NCBI RefSeq assembly: GCF_934525195.1
Contig: NZ_CAKSZA010000008.1
Location: forward strand, 6,615-70,614
Reading direction: 5' to 3'
DNA length: 64,000 bases
Source: an uncultured Eubacterium sp.
GTDB taxonomy: Bacteria; Bacillota; Clostridia; Oscillospirales; Acutalibacteraceae
Made by a program: the position numbers and the translations under genes. Below are positions 24,694 to 34,000 of the stretch, piece by piece (positions within the stretch are counted from its first letter, which is position 1; every line of letters begins with the position of its first letter). The notes below the pieces were generated by a model. That model was not told the DNA's origin and ran no database searches. It saw nothing but the letters and a program-made list of their open reading frames with translations.

Positions 24694-27102
24694 TTAAAGT
24701 GCAACGAAATTAACAAGCTTGCCCGGAACATAAACTTCCTTTTTAATTTCTTTGCCGTCAAGGAGTTCTGCAATTTTTGGCTCAGCCTTTGCTGTTGCCA
24801 AAACATCATCCTTTGCCATATCAACAGGCACGGTAATCTTTGCACGAACCTTGCCCATAATCTGAATAACGATTTCAACATCGTTTTCCTGTGTCTTTGC
24901 TTCGTCGTATGTCGGCCACTTTGCCTGATTAACCATACCGCCGAAGCCCATAACATCCCACATTTCCTCTGTAACGTGAGGTGCAAACGGGTTGAGCAAA
25001 ATTGTAAGCGTCTTGAGTTCTGCCTTGTTGCAGCCCTTTGCCGAAAGTTCGTTTACCAACGACATCATTGCAGCAATAGCTGTGTTAGCCTTAAGGTTGT
25101 CAATATCATAAGTAACCTTCTTGATTGTCTTGTGCATAAGTGCTTCCATTTCAGGAGTGAACTCGTCGCCGTCAACAACCTTTTCCTGAAGATTCCAATA
25201 CTTTTCAATAAATCTCTTGCAACCCTTGATAGAATCAGAATTCCAAGGAGCAGCCTTTTCAAAGTCACCGATGAACATCTCATAAAGACGCATTGTGTCT
25301 GCACCGTAGGTGTCAACAATTTCATCAGGGTTAACAACATTTCCTCTTGACTTTGACATCTTTTCGCCGTTCTGACCCAAAATCATACCGTGAGAAGTTC
25401 TCTTTTGATACGGTTCGGAAGTAGGAACAACACCGATGTCGTAGAGGAACTTGTGCCAAAATCTTGAATAAAGGAGGTGGAGAGTTGTATGCTCCATACC
25501 GCCGTTGTACCAATCAACAGGTGTCCAGTATTCAGCAGCTTCTTTAGAGATAAGTTCCTTGTCGTTGTGTGGGTCGCAATATCTGAGGAAGTACCACGAT
25601 GAGCCTGCCCATTGTGGCATTGTGTCAGTTTCTCTCTTTGCAGGAGCACCGCAACAAGGACAAGTTGTGTTCACCCAATCTGTCATCTTTGCAAGCGGTG
25701 ATTCGCCTGTATCGGTTGGCTCATATGATTCAACATTCGGAAGTGTAAGAGGAAGCTGACTTTCGTCAAGAGGCACATAACCGCACTTTTCGCACTTAAC
25801 GATAGGAATCGGCTCGCCCCAATATCTTTGACGAGAGAATACCCAGTCACGGAGTTTGAAGTTAACCTTTTGATGTCCCTTGCCCTCTTTTGTGAGCCAC
25901 TCAGTGATGGCAACCTTTGCGTCCTCAACCGACATACCTGTGAGGAAGTCGGAATTTGTCATAACACCTGTTGCACAATCGGTGAACGCTTCGTTTTCAA
26001 CGCCAACCTTTGAACCGGCAACAACTTCAATGATAGGAAGGTCGAACTTCTTTGCAAATTCCCAGTCACGAGTGTCGTGAGCAGGTACAGCCATAATTGC
26101 GCCGGTTCCGTAAGAAACGAGTACATAGTCTGAAATGAAAATAGGAATTTCTGTGTTATTTACAGGATTGATGCCCATAACGCCCTGAAGTCTTACACCT
26201 GTCTTGTCCTTGTTAAGTTCTGTTCTTTCAAAATCAGACTTATGAGCAGCCTCATCTTGATACTTGCGAACTTCATCAATATTAGTGAGTTTGTCTGCCC
26301 ACTTTTCAATATAAGGGTGCTCAGGAGAAATAACCATATATGTTGCACCGAAAAGTGTGTCGGGACGGGTTGTATATACGGTGAGAGTGTCGCCGAGAGT
26401 TGTGCCGAAATCAACCTCTGCACCTGTTGAACGACCAATCCAGTTGCGTTGTTGAGTCTTAACTCTGTCGATGAAATCAACATCATCAAGGTCCTTTACA
26501 AGACGGTCTGCATATTCTGTAATTTTGAGCATCCATTGGCTTTGGTTCTTACGGATAACTTCACTTCCGCAACGCTCGCAAACGCCGTTTACAACTTCTT
26601 CGTTTGCAAGAACGCACTTACAAGATGTGCACCAGTTGACAGCCATTTCCTTTTTGTATGCCAAGCCTTTTTTGAAGAGCTGAAGGAAAATCCACTGTGT
26701 CCACTTGTAGTAAGACGGGTCTGTGGTGTTGATTTCTCTTGTCCAGTCAAATGAGAAGCCGAGAGATTGAAGTTGCTGTTTGAAGTGAGCAACATTGTTC
26801 TTTGTTACCTCTGCCGGATGAATGTGATTTTTGATAGCAAAGTTTTCGGTAGGAAGTCCGAAAGCGTCCCAACCCATAGGATAAAGAACATTGTAGCCCT
26901 CAAGTCTTTTCTTACGGGCAACAATATCAAGAGCCGTATATGAACGAGGGTGTCCGACATGCAAGCCCTGTCCGCTTGGATAAGGGAATTCTACCAAGCA
27001 ATAATATTTTGGCAAGGAGAAATCCTGCTTTGCGGCAAATGTGTTTTGGGTGTACCAAACATTTTGCCACTTTGATTCGATTTGTTTAAAATTATATTCC
27101 AT
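24694..27102 (-). CDS. leuS: Leucyl-tRNA synthetase
   Basis: Charges tRNA-Leu with leucine. The 802 residues are normal for bacteria: class I HIGH motif as HVGH at 48-51, a CP1 editing domain in the middle (GATYMVISPEHP, TGAIMAVPAHDTRD), zinc-type Cys pairs CTSCKCV and CERCG, KMSKS at 581-585, and an anticodon-binding helical domain. GGAGG lies nine bases before the ATG. It is the last gene of the long minus-strand run, 31 bases after rsfS, with no room for a T-box leader. Confidence 0.97.
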   Translation of the reverse strand: MEYNFKQIESKWQNVWYTQNTFAAKQDFSLPKYYCLVEFPYPSGQGLHVGHPRSYTALDIVARKKRLEGYNVLYPMGWDAFGLPTENFAIKNHIHPAEVTKNNVAHFKQQLQSLGFSFDWTREINTTDPSYYKWTQWIFLQLFKKGLAYKKEMAVNWCTSCKCVLANEEVVNGVCERCGSEVIRKNQSQWMLKITEYADRLVKDLDDVDFIDRVKTQQRNWIGRSTGAEVDFGTTLGDTLTVYTTRPDTLFGATYMVISPEHPYIEKWADKLTNIDEVRKYQDEAAHKSDFERTELNKDKTGVRLQGVMGINPVNNTEIPIFISDYVLVSYGTGAIMAVPAHDTRDWEFAKKFDLPIIEVVAGSKVGVENEAFTDCATGVMTNSDFLTGMSVEDAKVAITEWLTKEGKGHQKVNFKLRDWVFSRQRYWGEPIPIVKCEKCGYVPLDESQLPLTLPNVESYEPTDTGESPLAKMTDWVNTTCPCCGAPAKRETDTMPQWAGSSWYFLRYCDPHNDKELISKEAAEYWTPVDWYNGGMEHTTLHLLYSRFWHKFLYDIGVVPTSEPYQKRTSHGMILGQNGEKMSKSRGNVVNPDEIVDTYGADTMRLYEMFIGDFEKAAPWNSDSIKGCKRFIEKYWNLQEKVVDGDEFTPEMEALMHKTIKKVTYDIDNLKANTAIAAMMSLVNELSAKGCNKAELKTLTILLNPFAPHVTEEMWDVMGFGGMVNQAKWPTYDEAKTQENDVEIVIQIMGKVRAKITVPVDMAKDDVLATAKAEPKIAELLDGKEIKKEVYVPGKLVNFVAL

Positions 27103-27133
27103 TATGTCAGTCCTCCATAGGAATTATTTACTG

Positions 27134-27499
27134 TTATTCTTTGACAATAATATCGTCAATGTCGATTTTTTCGCCGTCCTCCCAGAGGCGCTCGATTTGA
27201 TAAAATCCACGCTGTTGCTTGAGAAGAATGTGAATTACACAGCCTGCATAATCAAGGCAAACCCACTCACTGCGTTCGCCCTCAATGTGATGAGGCTCAT
27301 AGCCTGCCTCTGACAACTTATATTCAACCTCATCGGCAATAGCCTTGAGCTGTGTGTTTGAATTTGCTGTTGCAATAACAAAATAGTCGGTTAAAACCGT
27401 GATGTCCGAAACCTTGATAAGTTCAATATCGTCACCACGCTTGCTGTCGATTGCCTTTACGGCTATCTGTGCAATTTCCAAATAATTTTCCTTGTCCAT
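27134..27499 (-). CDS. rsfS: Ribosome silencing factor RsfS
   Basis: A 121-residue RsfS/Iojap protein that binds ribosomal protein uL14 and keeps subunits apart when nutrients are low. Family motifs: DIELIKVSDITVLTDYFVIATANS and WVCLDYAGCVIHILLKQQRGFYQIERLW. The second of two nearby ATGs (27499) was chosen since AAAGGA is then six bases away. It sits between yqeK and leuS, the order seen in many Firmicutes (nadD-yqeK-rsfS). Confidence 0.93.
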   Translation of the reverse strand: MDKENYLEIAQIAVKAIDSKRGDDIELIKVSDITVLTDYFVIATANSNTQLKAIADEVEYKLSEAGYEPHHIEGERSEWVCLDYAGCVIHILLKQQRGFYQIERLWEDGEKIDIDDIIVKE

Positions 27500-27565
27500 A
27501 GTCATTCCTTTATTATAAACATTATATATTGTTTAGGCAAGGCGAAGCCCTGCTGTTATTTTTAT

Positions 27566-28150
27566 TTAATCCGCCTGTCCGTTTATTGCCTTTTGAAGCA
27601 CCCAATTGTAGCAATAAAGAGTGTCGGGATGAATCAGTTTGTTCTTATTTGCCAAATCGGTTATCGTAAACCGAGTGGCACAAAGCATTGCATCTGTAAG
27701 CGAATTGTCGGCAAGTTTTCTCACGCTTTCAACATCCGGATAGCTACGCTCCGCACTTGTCAAATCGGCAAGATAAATCACCATTTCAAAGTCTGTCATT
27801 TCTGCGTGACCCGTTGTGTGATAACGGATTGCACTCAAAACTTCCTCGTCATCAATGCCGAGAACGCTCTTGACATAGCAAGACCCTGAAATTTGATGAT
27901 ACACCAATTTGTTACTTTTTTCAAGTTCTGTGGGGATAATGCCTAAATTATCCATATATTTTTCCTGCTCGGCATAATCCGTTTCTTTGGTGATGTCGTG
28001 CAGAATTCCCGCAAGATACGCTTTGTCCTCATCAAGAGAATAAATCTTTGCAAGTTCCCTTGCCCGCTTCGCAACATTCATACTGTGGGTATAGCGATAT
28101 TCGGACAATCTGCTTTTTATCAGCTTTTCGTACTTTTCAAAATCATACAT
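27566..28150 (-). CDS. yqeK: HD-domain Ap4A hydrolase YqeK
   Basis: A 194-residue HD phosphohydrolase that in the YqeK family splits diadenosine tetraphosphate symmetrically. Metal ligands are in YTHSMNVAKRA (His), AGILHDITK (His-Asp) and YHTTGH, with the later Asp in YLADLTSAER. It overlaps nadD by eight bases and is followed by rsfS after 66 bases, as is usual for this gene group. Confidence 0.93.
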   Translation of the reverse strand: MYDFEKYEKLIKSRLSEYRYTHSMNVAKRARELAKIYSLDEDKAYLAGILHDITKETDYAEQEKYMDNLGIIPTELEKSNKLVYHQISGSCYVKSVLGIDDEEVLSAIRYHTTGHAEMTDFEMVIYLADLTSAERSYPDVESVRKLADNSLTDAMLCATRFTITDLANKNKLIHPDTLYCYNWVLQKAINGQAD

Positions 28151-28730
28151 AGAGCCTGTGCTCCTTTATATATTCGTTTACACTTTCGGGGATATAGTAC
28201 GACACATCATCGCCGTTTTTTATCATATCCCTAATCTGTGATGACGAAATGTCGATAACATCAAATTCCGACACAACAATATCCTTTAATCTTGGATGTT
28301 CCGCCTTGAACACCAGCATTTCATCATACTGATTTTTTTCTCGTGCCGCTGTGACAACCGTGCAGGCAGAAAGTATTTCTTCAAACTTATACCACTTTTC
28401 AAAATAGAAGAATTGGTCTGCTCCGACAATCAAGTAAAATTCATCATCGGGATACTTTTCTTTCAGTTCACAAATTGTGAGATATGTGTAGCTTTTGCCG
28501 TCACGCTTAAATTCAATGTCGCTGACAATTTCATCCTCGCCCACACACAGCCCCAGCATATTTATTCTGTGCTTTCCGTCAATCAAACCGTCAGACGATT
28601 TGTGCGGTGGATTTGCAGTCGGGATAAATATAATCCTGTCAAGCGAAAGTGTTTTTTTATATTGCTCGGCAAGTGCCAAATGCCCGTTGTGAACAGGATT
28701 GAACGCTCCGCCGAATATGCCTGTTTTCAT
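28143..28730 (-). CDS. nadD: Nicotinate-nucleotide adenylyltransferase
   Basis: Transfers AMP to nicotinate mononucleotide in NAD synthesis. The 195 residues begin with the nucleotidyltransferase motif GIFGGAFNPVHNGHLALA and have FIPTANPPHK and the late ISSSQIRDMIKNG motif. It overlaps yhbY by four bases and yqeK by eight, indicating tight translational coupling. Confidence 0.95.
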   Translation of the reverse strand: MKTGIFGGAFNPVHNGHLALAEQYKKTLSLDRIIFIPTANPPHKSSDGLIDGKHRINMLGLCVGEDEIVSDIEFKRDGKSYTYLTICELKEKYPDDEFYLIVGADQFFYFEKWYKFEEILSACTVVTAAREKNQYDEMLVFKAEHPRLKDIVVSEFDVIDISSSQIRDMIKNGDDVSYYIPESVNEYIKEHRLYV

Positions 28731-29179
28731 CGGCTGTTACCCTGCTTTTTGTCACGGTCGTTGCGATAACGAGGGCGGTCATAAACAGCATAAGGATTTT
28801 TGGCTTCCTTTTCTCTCTGTCTTTGACGAAGTCCCTTAATCTTAACTTTCTTCTTTGCCTTGGCTTTTGCCGTGCCCTGACCTCTTGCCTTTTTCTTTGC
28901 CTGAATTCTCTCGGGGTCAGCCTCTCTGTAAAGAACAATAATTCCGCCGATAACCTGAATTACCTCAGCGTCCAATCTTTCTGCAAGCTGCGGTGCAAGC
29001 TCTTTCGGAGTTTGCGGTGCAGTTTCAAGGTGAACACGAATTTTGATAAGTTCTCTTACATCAAGGGTGTCGTCAATCTGTGTAATAAGATTGTCGGTGA
29101 TACCCTCTTTGCCTATTTGTATAATAGCCTCAAGAGAATTTGCCTTTGCTCTCCAAGCCGCTCTTTCTTTTGATGTCAT
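28727..29179 (-). CDS. yhbY: YhbY-type CRM-domain RNA-binding protein
   Basis: A 150-residue protein. Residues 1-95 form a CRS1/YhbY (CRM) domain with the GKEGIT loop, known to associate with pre-50S ribosomes. A C-terminal extension of about 55 residues is very basic (KKKARGQGTAKAKAKKKVKIKG and Arg/Lys-rich end), longer than the short YhbY of E. coli, and probably adds RNA contact. It overlaps rdgB and nadD by four bases each. Confidence 0.9.
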   Translation of the reverse strand: MTSKERAAWRAKANSLEAIIQIGKEGITDNLITQIDDTLDVRELIKIRVHLETAPQTPKELAPQLAERLDAEVIQVIGGIIVLYREADPERIQAKKKARGQGTAKAKAKKKVKIKGLRQRQREKEAKNPYAVYDRPRYRNDRDKKQGNSR

Positions 29180-29799
29180 AAAATATTCTCCAATTCCTTT
29201 GTTAACTTTCTTAATGCGTTGCCTCTGTGAGAAATCTTGTCTTTTTCTTCTCCCTCATATTTGCCAAACGACTTGCCGTTGATGATGAACAACGGGTCAT
29301 ATCCAAAACCTGCGTTGCCGTCACGCTCAAAGCCGATTGTTCCGTGGCACTCGCCTCTTACTGTGATTTCCTTGCCGTCGGGAAAAATGCAACAAATGGT
29401 GCAAACATAATATGCCGTACGCTCCGACTCCTCAACACCCTCAAGTTTTTTGAGAAGAAGATTGTTGTTTTCCTCATCGTCTGCATTCTTTTCGTTGTCA
29501 ACATTCACGCCGTTGTGAGTTTCGATATTTGCAAAACGAGCCGAATAAATACCGGGTGCACCGTTAAGGTAATCAACACAAAGACCGCTGTCGTCTGCAA
29601 TGGCAGGAAGTCCTGTAATCTTACAAGCCGATTCAGCCTTGATTTTTGCGTTAGCCTCAAATGTGTCGCCGTCCTCAACAACTTCGGGAAGTGTAATTCC
29701 GAGCATTTTTGCTGTGACAACATTTATATCGAGCGGAGAGAGAATTCTCTGCATTTCCGCAAGTTTTTTCATATTATTTGTCGCAAGAATAAAATCCAT
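29176..29799 (-). CDS. rdgB: RdgB/HAM1 non-canonical purine NTP pyrophosphatase
   Basis: Hydrolyses ITP, dITP and XTP to keep them out of nucleic acids. The 207 residues include the N-terminal LATNNMKKLAEMQ, IADDSGLCVDYLNGAPGIYSAR, and the C-terminal GFGYDPLF and ISHRGNAL motifs of the family. A mid-protein insert (EKNADDEENNN) is slightly unusual but occurs in relatives. Start overlaps the ftsY stop by one base. Confidence 0.95.
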   Translation of the reverse strand: MDFILATNNMKKLAEMQRILSPLDINVVTAKMLGITLPEVVEDGDTFEANAKIKAESACKITGLPAIADDSGLCVDYLNGAPGIYSARFANIETHNGVNVDNEKNADDEENNNLLLKKLEGVEESERTAYYVCTICCIFPDGKEITVRGECHGTIGFERDGNAGFGYDPLFIINGKSFGKYEGEEKDKISHRGNALRKLTKELENIL

Positions 29800-30800
29800 T
29801 ACTTTTTATCCTCCTCTGTCGGCTCTTCCTCGGTTTTTACACTTTCGTTGATGAAATCGGCGATTGTATTGTCGTCATCGTGAGTTGGCTTTATATCAAA
29901 CATTGCAGATGCAAAAGCCTCTGCGTCAAACGGTTGCAAATCGTCAATCTGTTCGCCGACACCGACAAACTTAACAGGAACATCAAGTTCGTTGTTGATT
30001 GCAAGAACAACACCGCCACGAGCCGTGCCGTCAAGTTTTGTGAGGATAATACCCGTAATGCCTGCTGCCTCCTTGAAATCTTTTGCCTGATTAACGGCAT
30101 TTTGACCTGTTGTTGCATCAAGCACAAGGAGAGTTTCACGGCTTGCATTCGGAAGTTCTCTGTCAATTACACGGCTGATTTTGTTAAGTTCATCCATAAG
30201 ATTTTTCTTATTGTGAAGTCTGCCTGCCGTGTCAATAATGATTACATCCGCATTTTTTGCCTTGCCCGACTGAATTGTGTCGTAAACAACGGCAGCCGGG
30301 TCTGCGCCCTCGCCGTGTTTTACAAGCGGAACGCCTGCTCTGTCAGCCCAAACCTGCAACTGCTCGATAGCGCCTGCACGGAAGGTGTCGGCTGCGCCCA
30401 AAACAACGCTTCTGCCCATAGATTTTAATCTCATTGCAAGCTTGCCGATTGTGGTGGTTTTGCCAACGCCGTTTACACCGATTACAAGAATGATTGACGG
30501 CTTGGTGCGAAGTGCAAGATAGCTACCGCCCCAAACAACACCGGCAACAATATCCTTGAGTGTTTCCCTAACCTGCGGAACGCTTGTGATGTTGTCGTTG
30601 GCAATTTTTTCTTTAAGGTCACCGATTACTCGCTCTGCTGTCGGAAAACCGACATCGCCCATAATCAATACCTCTTCAAGCTCGTCAAAAAGCTCGTCTG
30701 TTATTTTTTCGTGAGATTCGATGGTTTCGTTAATCTGCTTAACCATACCCTCATCACGAGTTTTTCTAAGACCTTTTCTGAATTTATCAAACAAACCCAT
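29799..30800 (-). CDS. ftsY: Signal recognition particle receptor FtsY
   Basis: SRP receptor GTPase that docks ribosomes making membrane proteins. The 333 residues hold the N helical domain (about 1-85) and the G domain with GVNGVGKTTTIGK at 108-120, DTFRAGAIEQL, DTAGR and TKLDGTARGG. The acidic A domain seen in some species is absent apart from an acidic tail. It normally follows smc closely in Firmicutes; here a structured repeat element separates the two. Confidence 0.96.
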   Translation of the reverse strand: MGLFDKFRKGLRKTRDEGMVKQINETIESHEKITDELFDELEEVLIMGDVGFPTAERVIGDLKEKIANDNITSVPQVRETLKDIVAGVVWGGSYLALRTKPSIILVIGVNGVGKTTTIGKLAMRLKSMGRSVVLGAADTFRAGAIEQLQVWADRAGVPLVKHGEGADPAAVVYDTIQSGKAKNADVIIIDTAGRLHNKKNLMDELNKISRVIDRELPNASRETLLVLDATTGQNAVNQAKDFKEAAGITGIILTKLDGTARGGVVLAINNELDVPVKFVGVGEQIDDLQPFDAEAFASAMFDIKPTHDDDNTIADFINESVKTEEEPTEEDKK

Positions 30801-30859
30801 ATGTTAATTCCTCGCTGAAATATGATACTTTATTTTTTTGTATTAAGAAATCTTTTAGA

Positions 30860-31081
30860 TTGAGGAGAACGCGTTTAAATTTCGTTTTCTTGCGAGTGGG
30901 AGCTGTACATAGGTACCGCCCCCGAGCAAAAAACGGAAAGCACCAAATATATTTTGTACTCGATGTACAAAATATATTTCCAATCCCTCCGCCAACACTT
31001 TGTGTTGCCGCCTCCATTTACACAAAAGAGGCAAAAATCAGTTAGATTATTTATGGTGCGTTTTAAATGCGTTATCGTCAA
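30860..31081. repeat. Dispersed structured repeat, copy 2 (divergent)
   Basis: A 222 bp member of the family, lying between smc and ftsY with its right end one base from the smc stop codon. Inner segments match copy 1 closely (TTCGTTTTCTTGCGAGTGGG, GAGCAAAAAACGGAAA, CAACACTTTGTGTTG). The ends differ from the other copies but still pair with each other: TTGAGGAGAACGCGTTTAAA at left against TTTAAATGCGTTATCGTCAA at right, 17 Watson-Crick pairs and one wobble of 20. The central hairpin has another sequence altogether, AAATATATTTTGTAC/GTACAAAATATATTT (30945-30979), again a perfect stem. Confidence 0.8.
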
Positions 31082-31082
31082 T

Positions 31083-34000
31083 CTACGCTTCTAAGCCCAT
31101 TTGCTGGGCAAGTTCTGCCGACTGAAGTTCAAGAAGTTTTGAAACGCCCTTTTCCTGCATTGTAACGCCGTACAAAACATCCGCCTCTTCCATTGTGCCT
31201 CTACGGTGAGTGATGGAAATAAACTGTGTTTTGTCTGTCATACGGCGCATATATTTTGCAAAACGCTCAACATTGACATCGTCAAGTGCCGCCTCAACCT
31301 CGTCATAAATACAAAACGGTGACGGCTGAACTTTGAGCACGCTGAACAGCAACGCCATTGCCGCAAGCGACTTTTCGCCGCCGGAGAAAAGATTGATGTT
31401 TTGCACCGACTTGCCCGGCGGTTGAATCTTAATTTCAATAGCCGATTCAAGGCAATTATCAGGGTCTTCAAGAATAATCTCGCCGTTGCCTCCGCCGAAG
31501 AAATCGGCAAAGCAAGTTTTGAATTCTGTGTTAATCTTATTGAACTGGGTCATAAACTTTTCGCTCATAGATGAGGTCAAATCGTCAATTATCTTTGCAA
31601 GTTCTTTTTTGCTCTGCTCAATATCGTCCGTCTGTTCCTTGAGGAAATTGTATCTTTCTGATACTTCCTTGTATTCCTCGATTGCGCCGACATTGATTGA
31701 GCCGAGTCCTCTGATTGCAACCTTGATTTCGTGGAGTCGCTTTTTAGCCTCCGCCATATCGTCAATCACAATTCCGAGTGCCTGTGCCTCGGGTTTTGTA
31801 AGTTCATACTGTTCAAACAGCATATCGCCGAGTTCGTCATATTCTTTTTTCATATTAGCCTTGCGTTCTTCAAGTCTGACAATATCGCCCGACAATTTTT
31901 CCTTATCGGTAAGAGTTGCCTTTTCTTTTGCACGAAGTTCGTTTGAACGTTTTTCAAGCTCGTTTCTGTCGCCGATTTTTTGAGTTACGGCATCGTTGCT
32001 TTCGCTTGCCTTTCGGCGAAGTTCGTCAGCCTGCGCCTTGACATCATTGATAGAAAGCAAAAGATTTTCGTTTTTGGCTTTAATCTCGTTTATTTCATCT
32101 GTGATGTTCTTAACCCTGTCGGACTGAGTTGACTTGCGAAGTTCCAATTCTTCAACCGAAAGTCTTGCCGCCTCGCTGTCCTTGGTTAAAGTTACAAGGT
32201 CAAGGTTAATTTGTTCCGTCTTTTCTCTGATTTCATCACGCTTTGACGAAAGTTCCTTTGCACCTGTCGAAACATTGTTAAGTTCGGCTTCGGTATCTGC
32301 CATTTGCTTTTCGATTTCAACAGCCTCTTGCTTTGCATTTTCAACAGCTTGATTGAACAAAAGAATTCTGCCCTCGCTGTTTTCCTGCTCTCTGCACATC
32401 GTATCTCGCTGATTGATGAACGATTGAAGCTTGTCCGAAATAAGCTTTGCGTCACCCTCGGCACGAATGTACTCTTCCTTTGCGTTGCGTAAATCCGCAT
32501 CCGCACCTTGCAAATCGGCTGCCGCAAGATTTGCATCCTCAACCGCTTTTTTGAGTTCTGCCTGAACTTCTTTAAGTTCATCGCCGATTTTTTGAGCCTC
32601 TGCCTTCAATTCTTCAATAAGATTTGCACGAGAAAGCACACCGCTTCCCTTACCCTTTGAACCGCCGGACATCGAACCGCCCGGATTCATCACCTGACCG
32701 TCAAGGGTGACAATCTTATATCTATTTTTGTATCTTTTTGAAATTGCGATGGCACAATCGATATCCTCAACAACCATAACTCTGCCGAGCAGATTTTCAA
32801 CAATATCTCTGTACTGTTCATCACATTCCACAAGATTTGATGCAACATCGACAAAACCGAAATTGTCATCAAGATTTTTTTCTTCCATATATCTCGGCTT
32901 GATTGCGGAAATCGGGAGGAATGTTGCTCTGCCGACATTGTTCTGCTTCAAGTAGTTAATGGCACGCTTTGCGTCACTTTCGGTCGACACAACCACATTT
33001 TGCATTGCCGCACCGAGAGCGATTTCAATAGCGGTTGAATTCTCATTGTCAACAGTGATAAGCTGTGACAATGTGCCGTGAACACCCGGAAGTGCCTTGC
33101 TTTGGCTTTGCTTGAGCACCGCCTTTACAGCACCCGAAAATCCCTCCATATTCTTTTCCAAATCCTCAAGAACACGGGCACGGTCGCTCTTTTCCGCCAT
33201 TTGGCGTGCAAGCCTTTCGGCTTCCTGCTTAATCTTTTCCGCCTTTTGCTTTTTGGCGTCAACTTTCATTTGATAACCGCCGAGAGAGTTTTCGTATTCG
33301 TCAATTCTTTCTTTCAAGAATTCAAGATTTTTGTTGCTCTCATCCGCCTGACTTTGGGTGTAATCAATATCCTTTTGAGTAGCCTCGATTTGCGAAGCAA
33401 TAGTGTCCTTGCGAGAATTGATTTCCTCAATAGACGAAGTCGCCTGCGACATTTTCACCTTGCTGTCGGAAAGTTTTATGGTAAGAGCAGTAAGCATTTG
33501 ATTGAGTTCAACCGTCTTGTCCGAAATTTCCATATTTTCGTTTTGGACTTTGCTGAGTTCGTTTGCAACGCTTTCAAGCTCTGCCTTTTTGTCTGCTATT
33601 AATTTTTCATTTTCTGCGATTGTTTTATTTTTCGCCTCTATCTGCTCATCAATGGTTGCACCCGTGCCGTCCGCATCGGTGATATCAGCCGTGAGTCTTT
33701 CGATAGTTTCGTTATTATGTTCAAGAGTTGCATTAAGAACGCTGATTTCACCGTCTTTTCGGAGTGCTTCTTCCTCATATCCCGAAGCACCGAGTCTGCT
33801 TTGTTCAATCGCCAAATTGATTGAAGTGACCTTTTCTGCAACTTCTTCAAGTTCTTTTTCTATATCGGCAAGGTCGTTTTCGGAAATTTCATACGAAGCC
33901 TTGACAGCGTCAATCTTATGCTCCTGCTCTCTCAATTCAACGGTAAATCTGTTGATTTTGTTGAGCCAAACACCGATTTCAAGAGTCTTTTTTTCCTCGC

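Noticed and set aside
27103..27133. T-box leader of leuS
   Set aside because: Only 31 bases separate leuS from rsfS; leuS is transcribed within the long operon.
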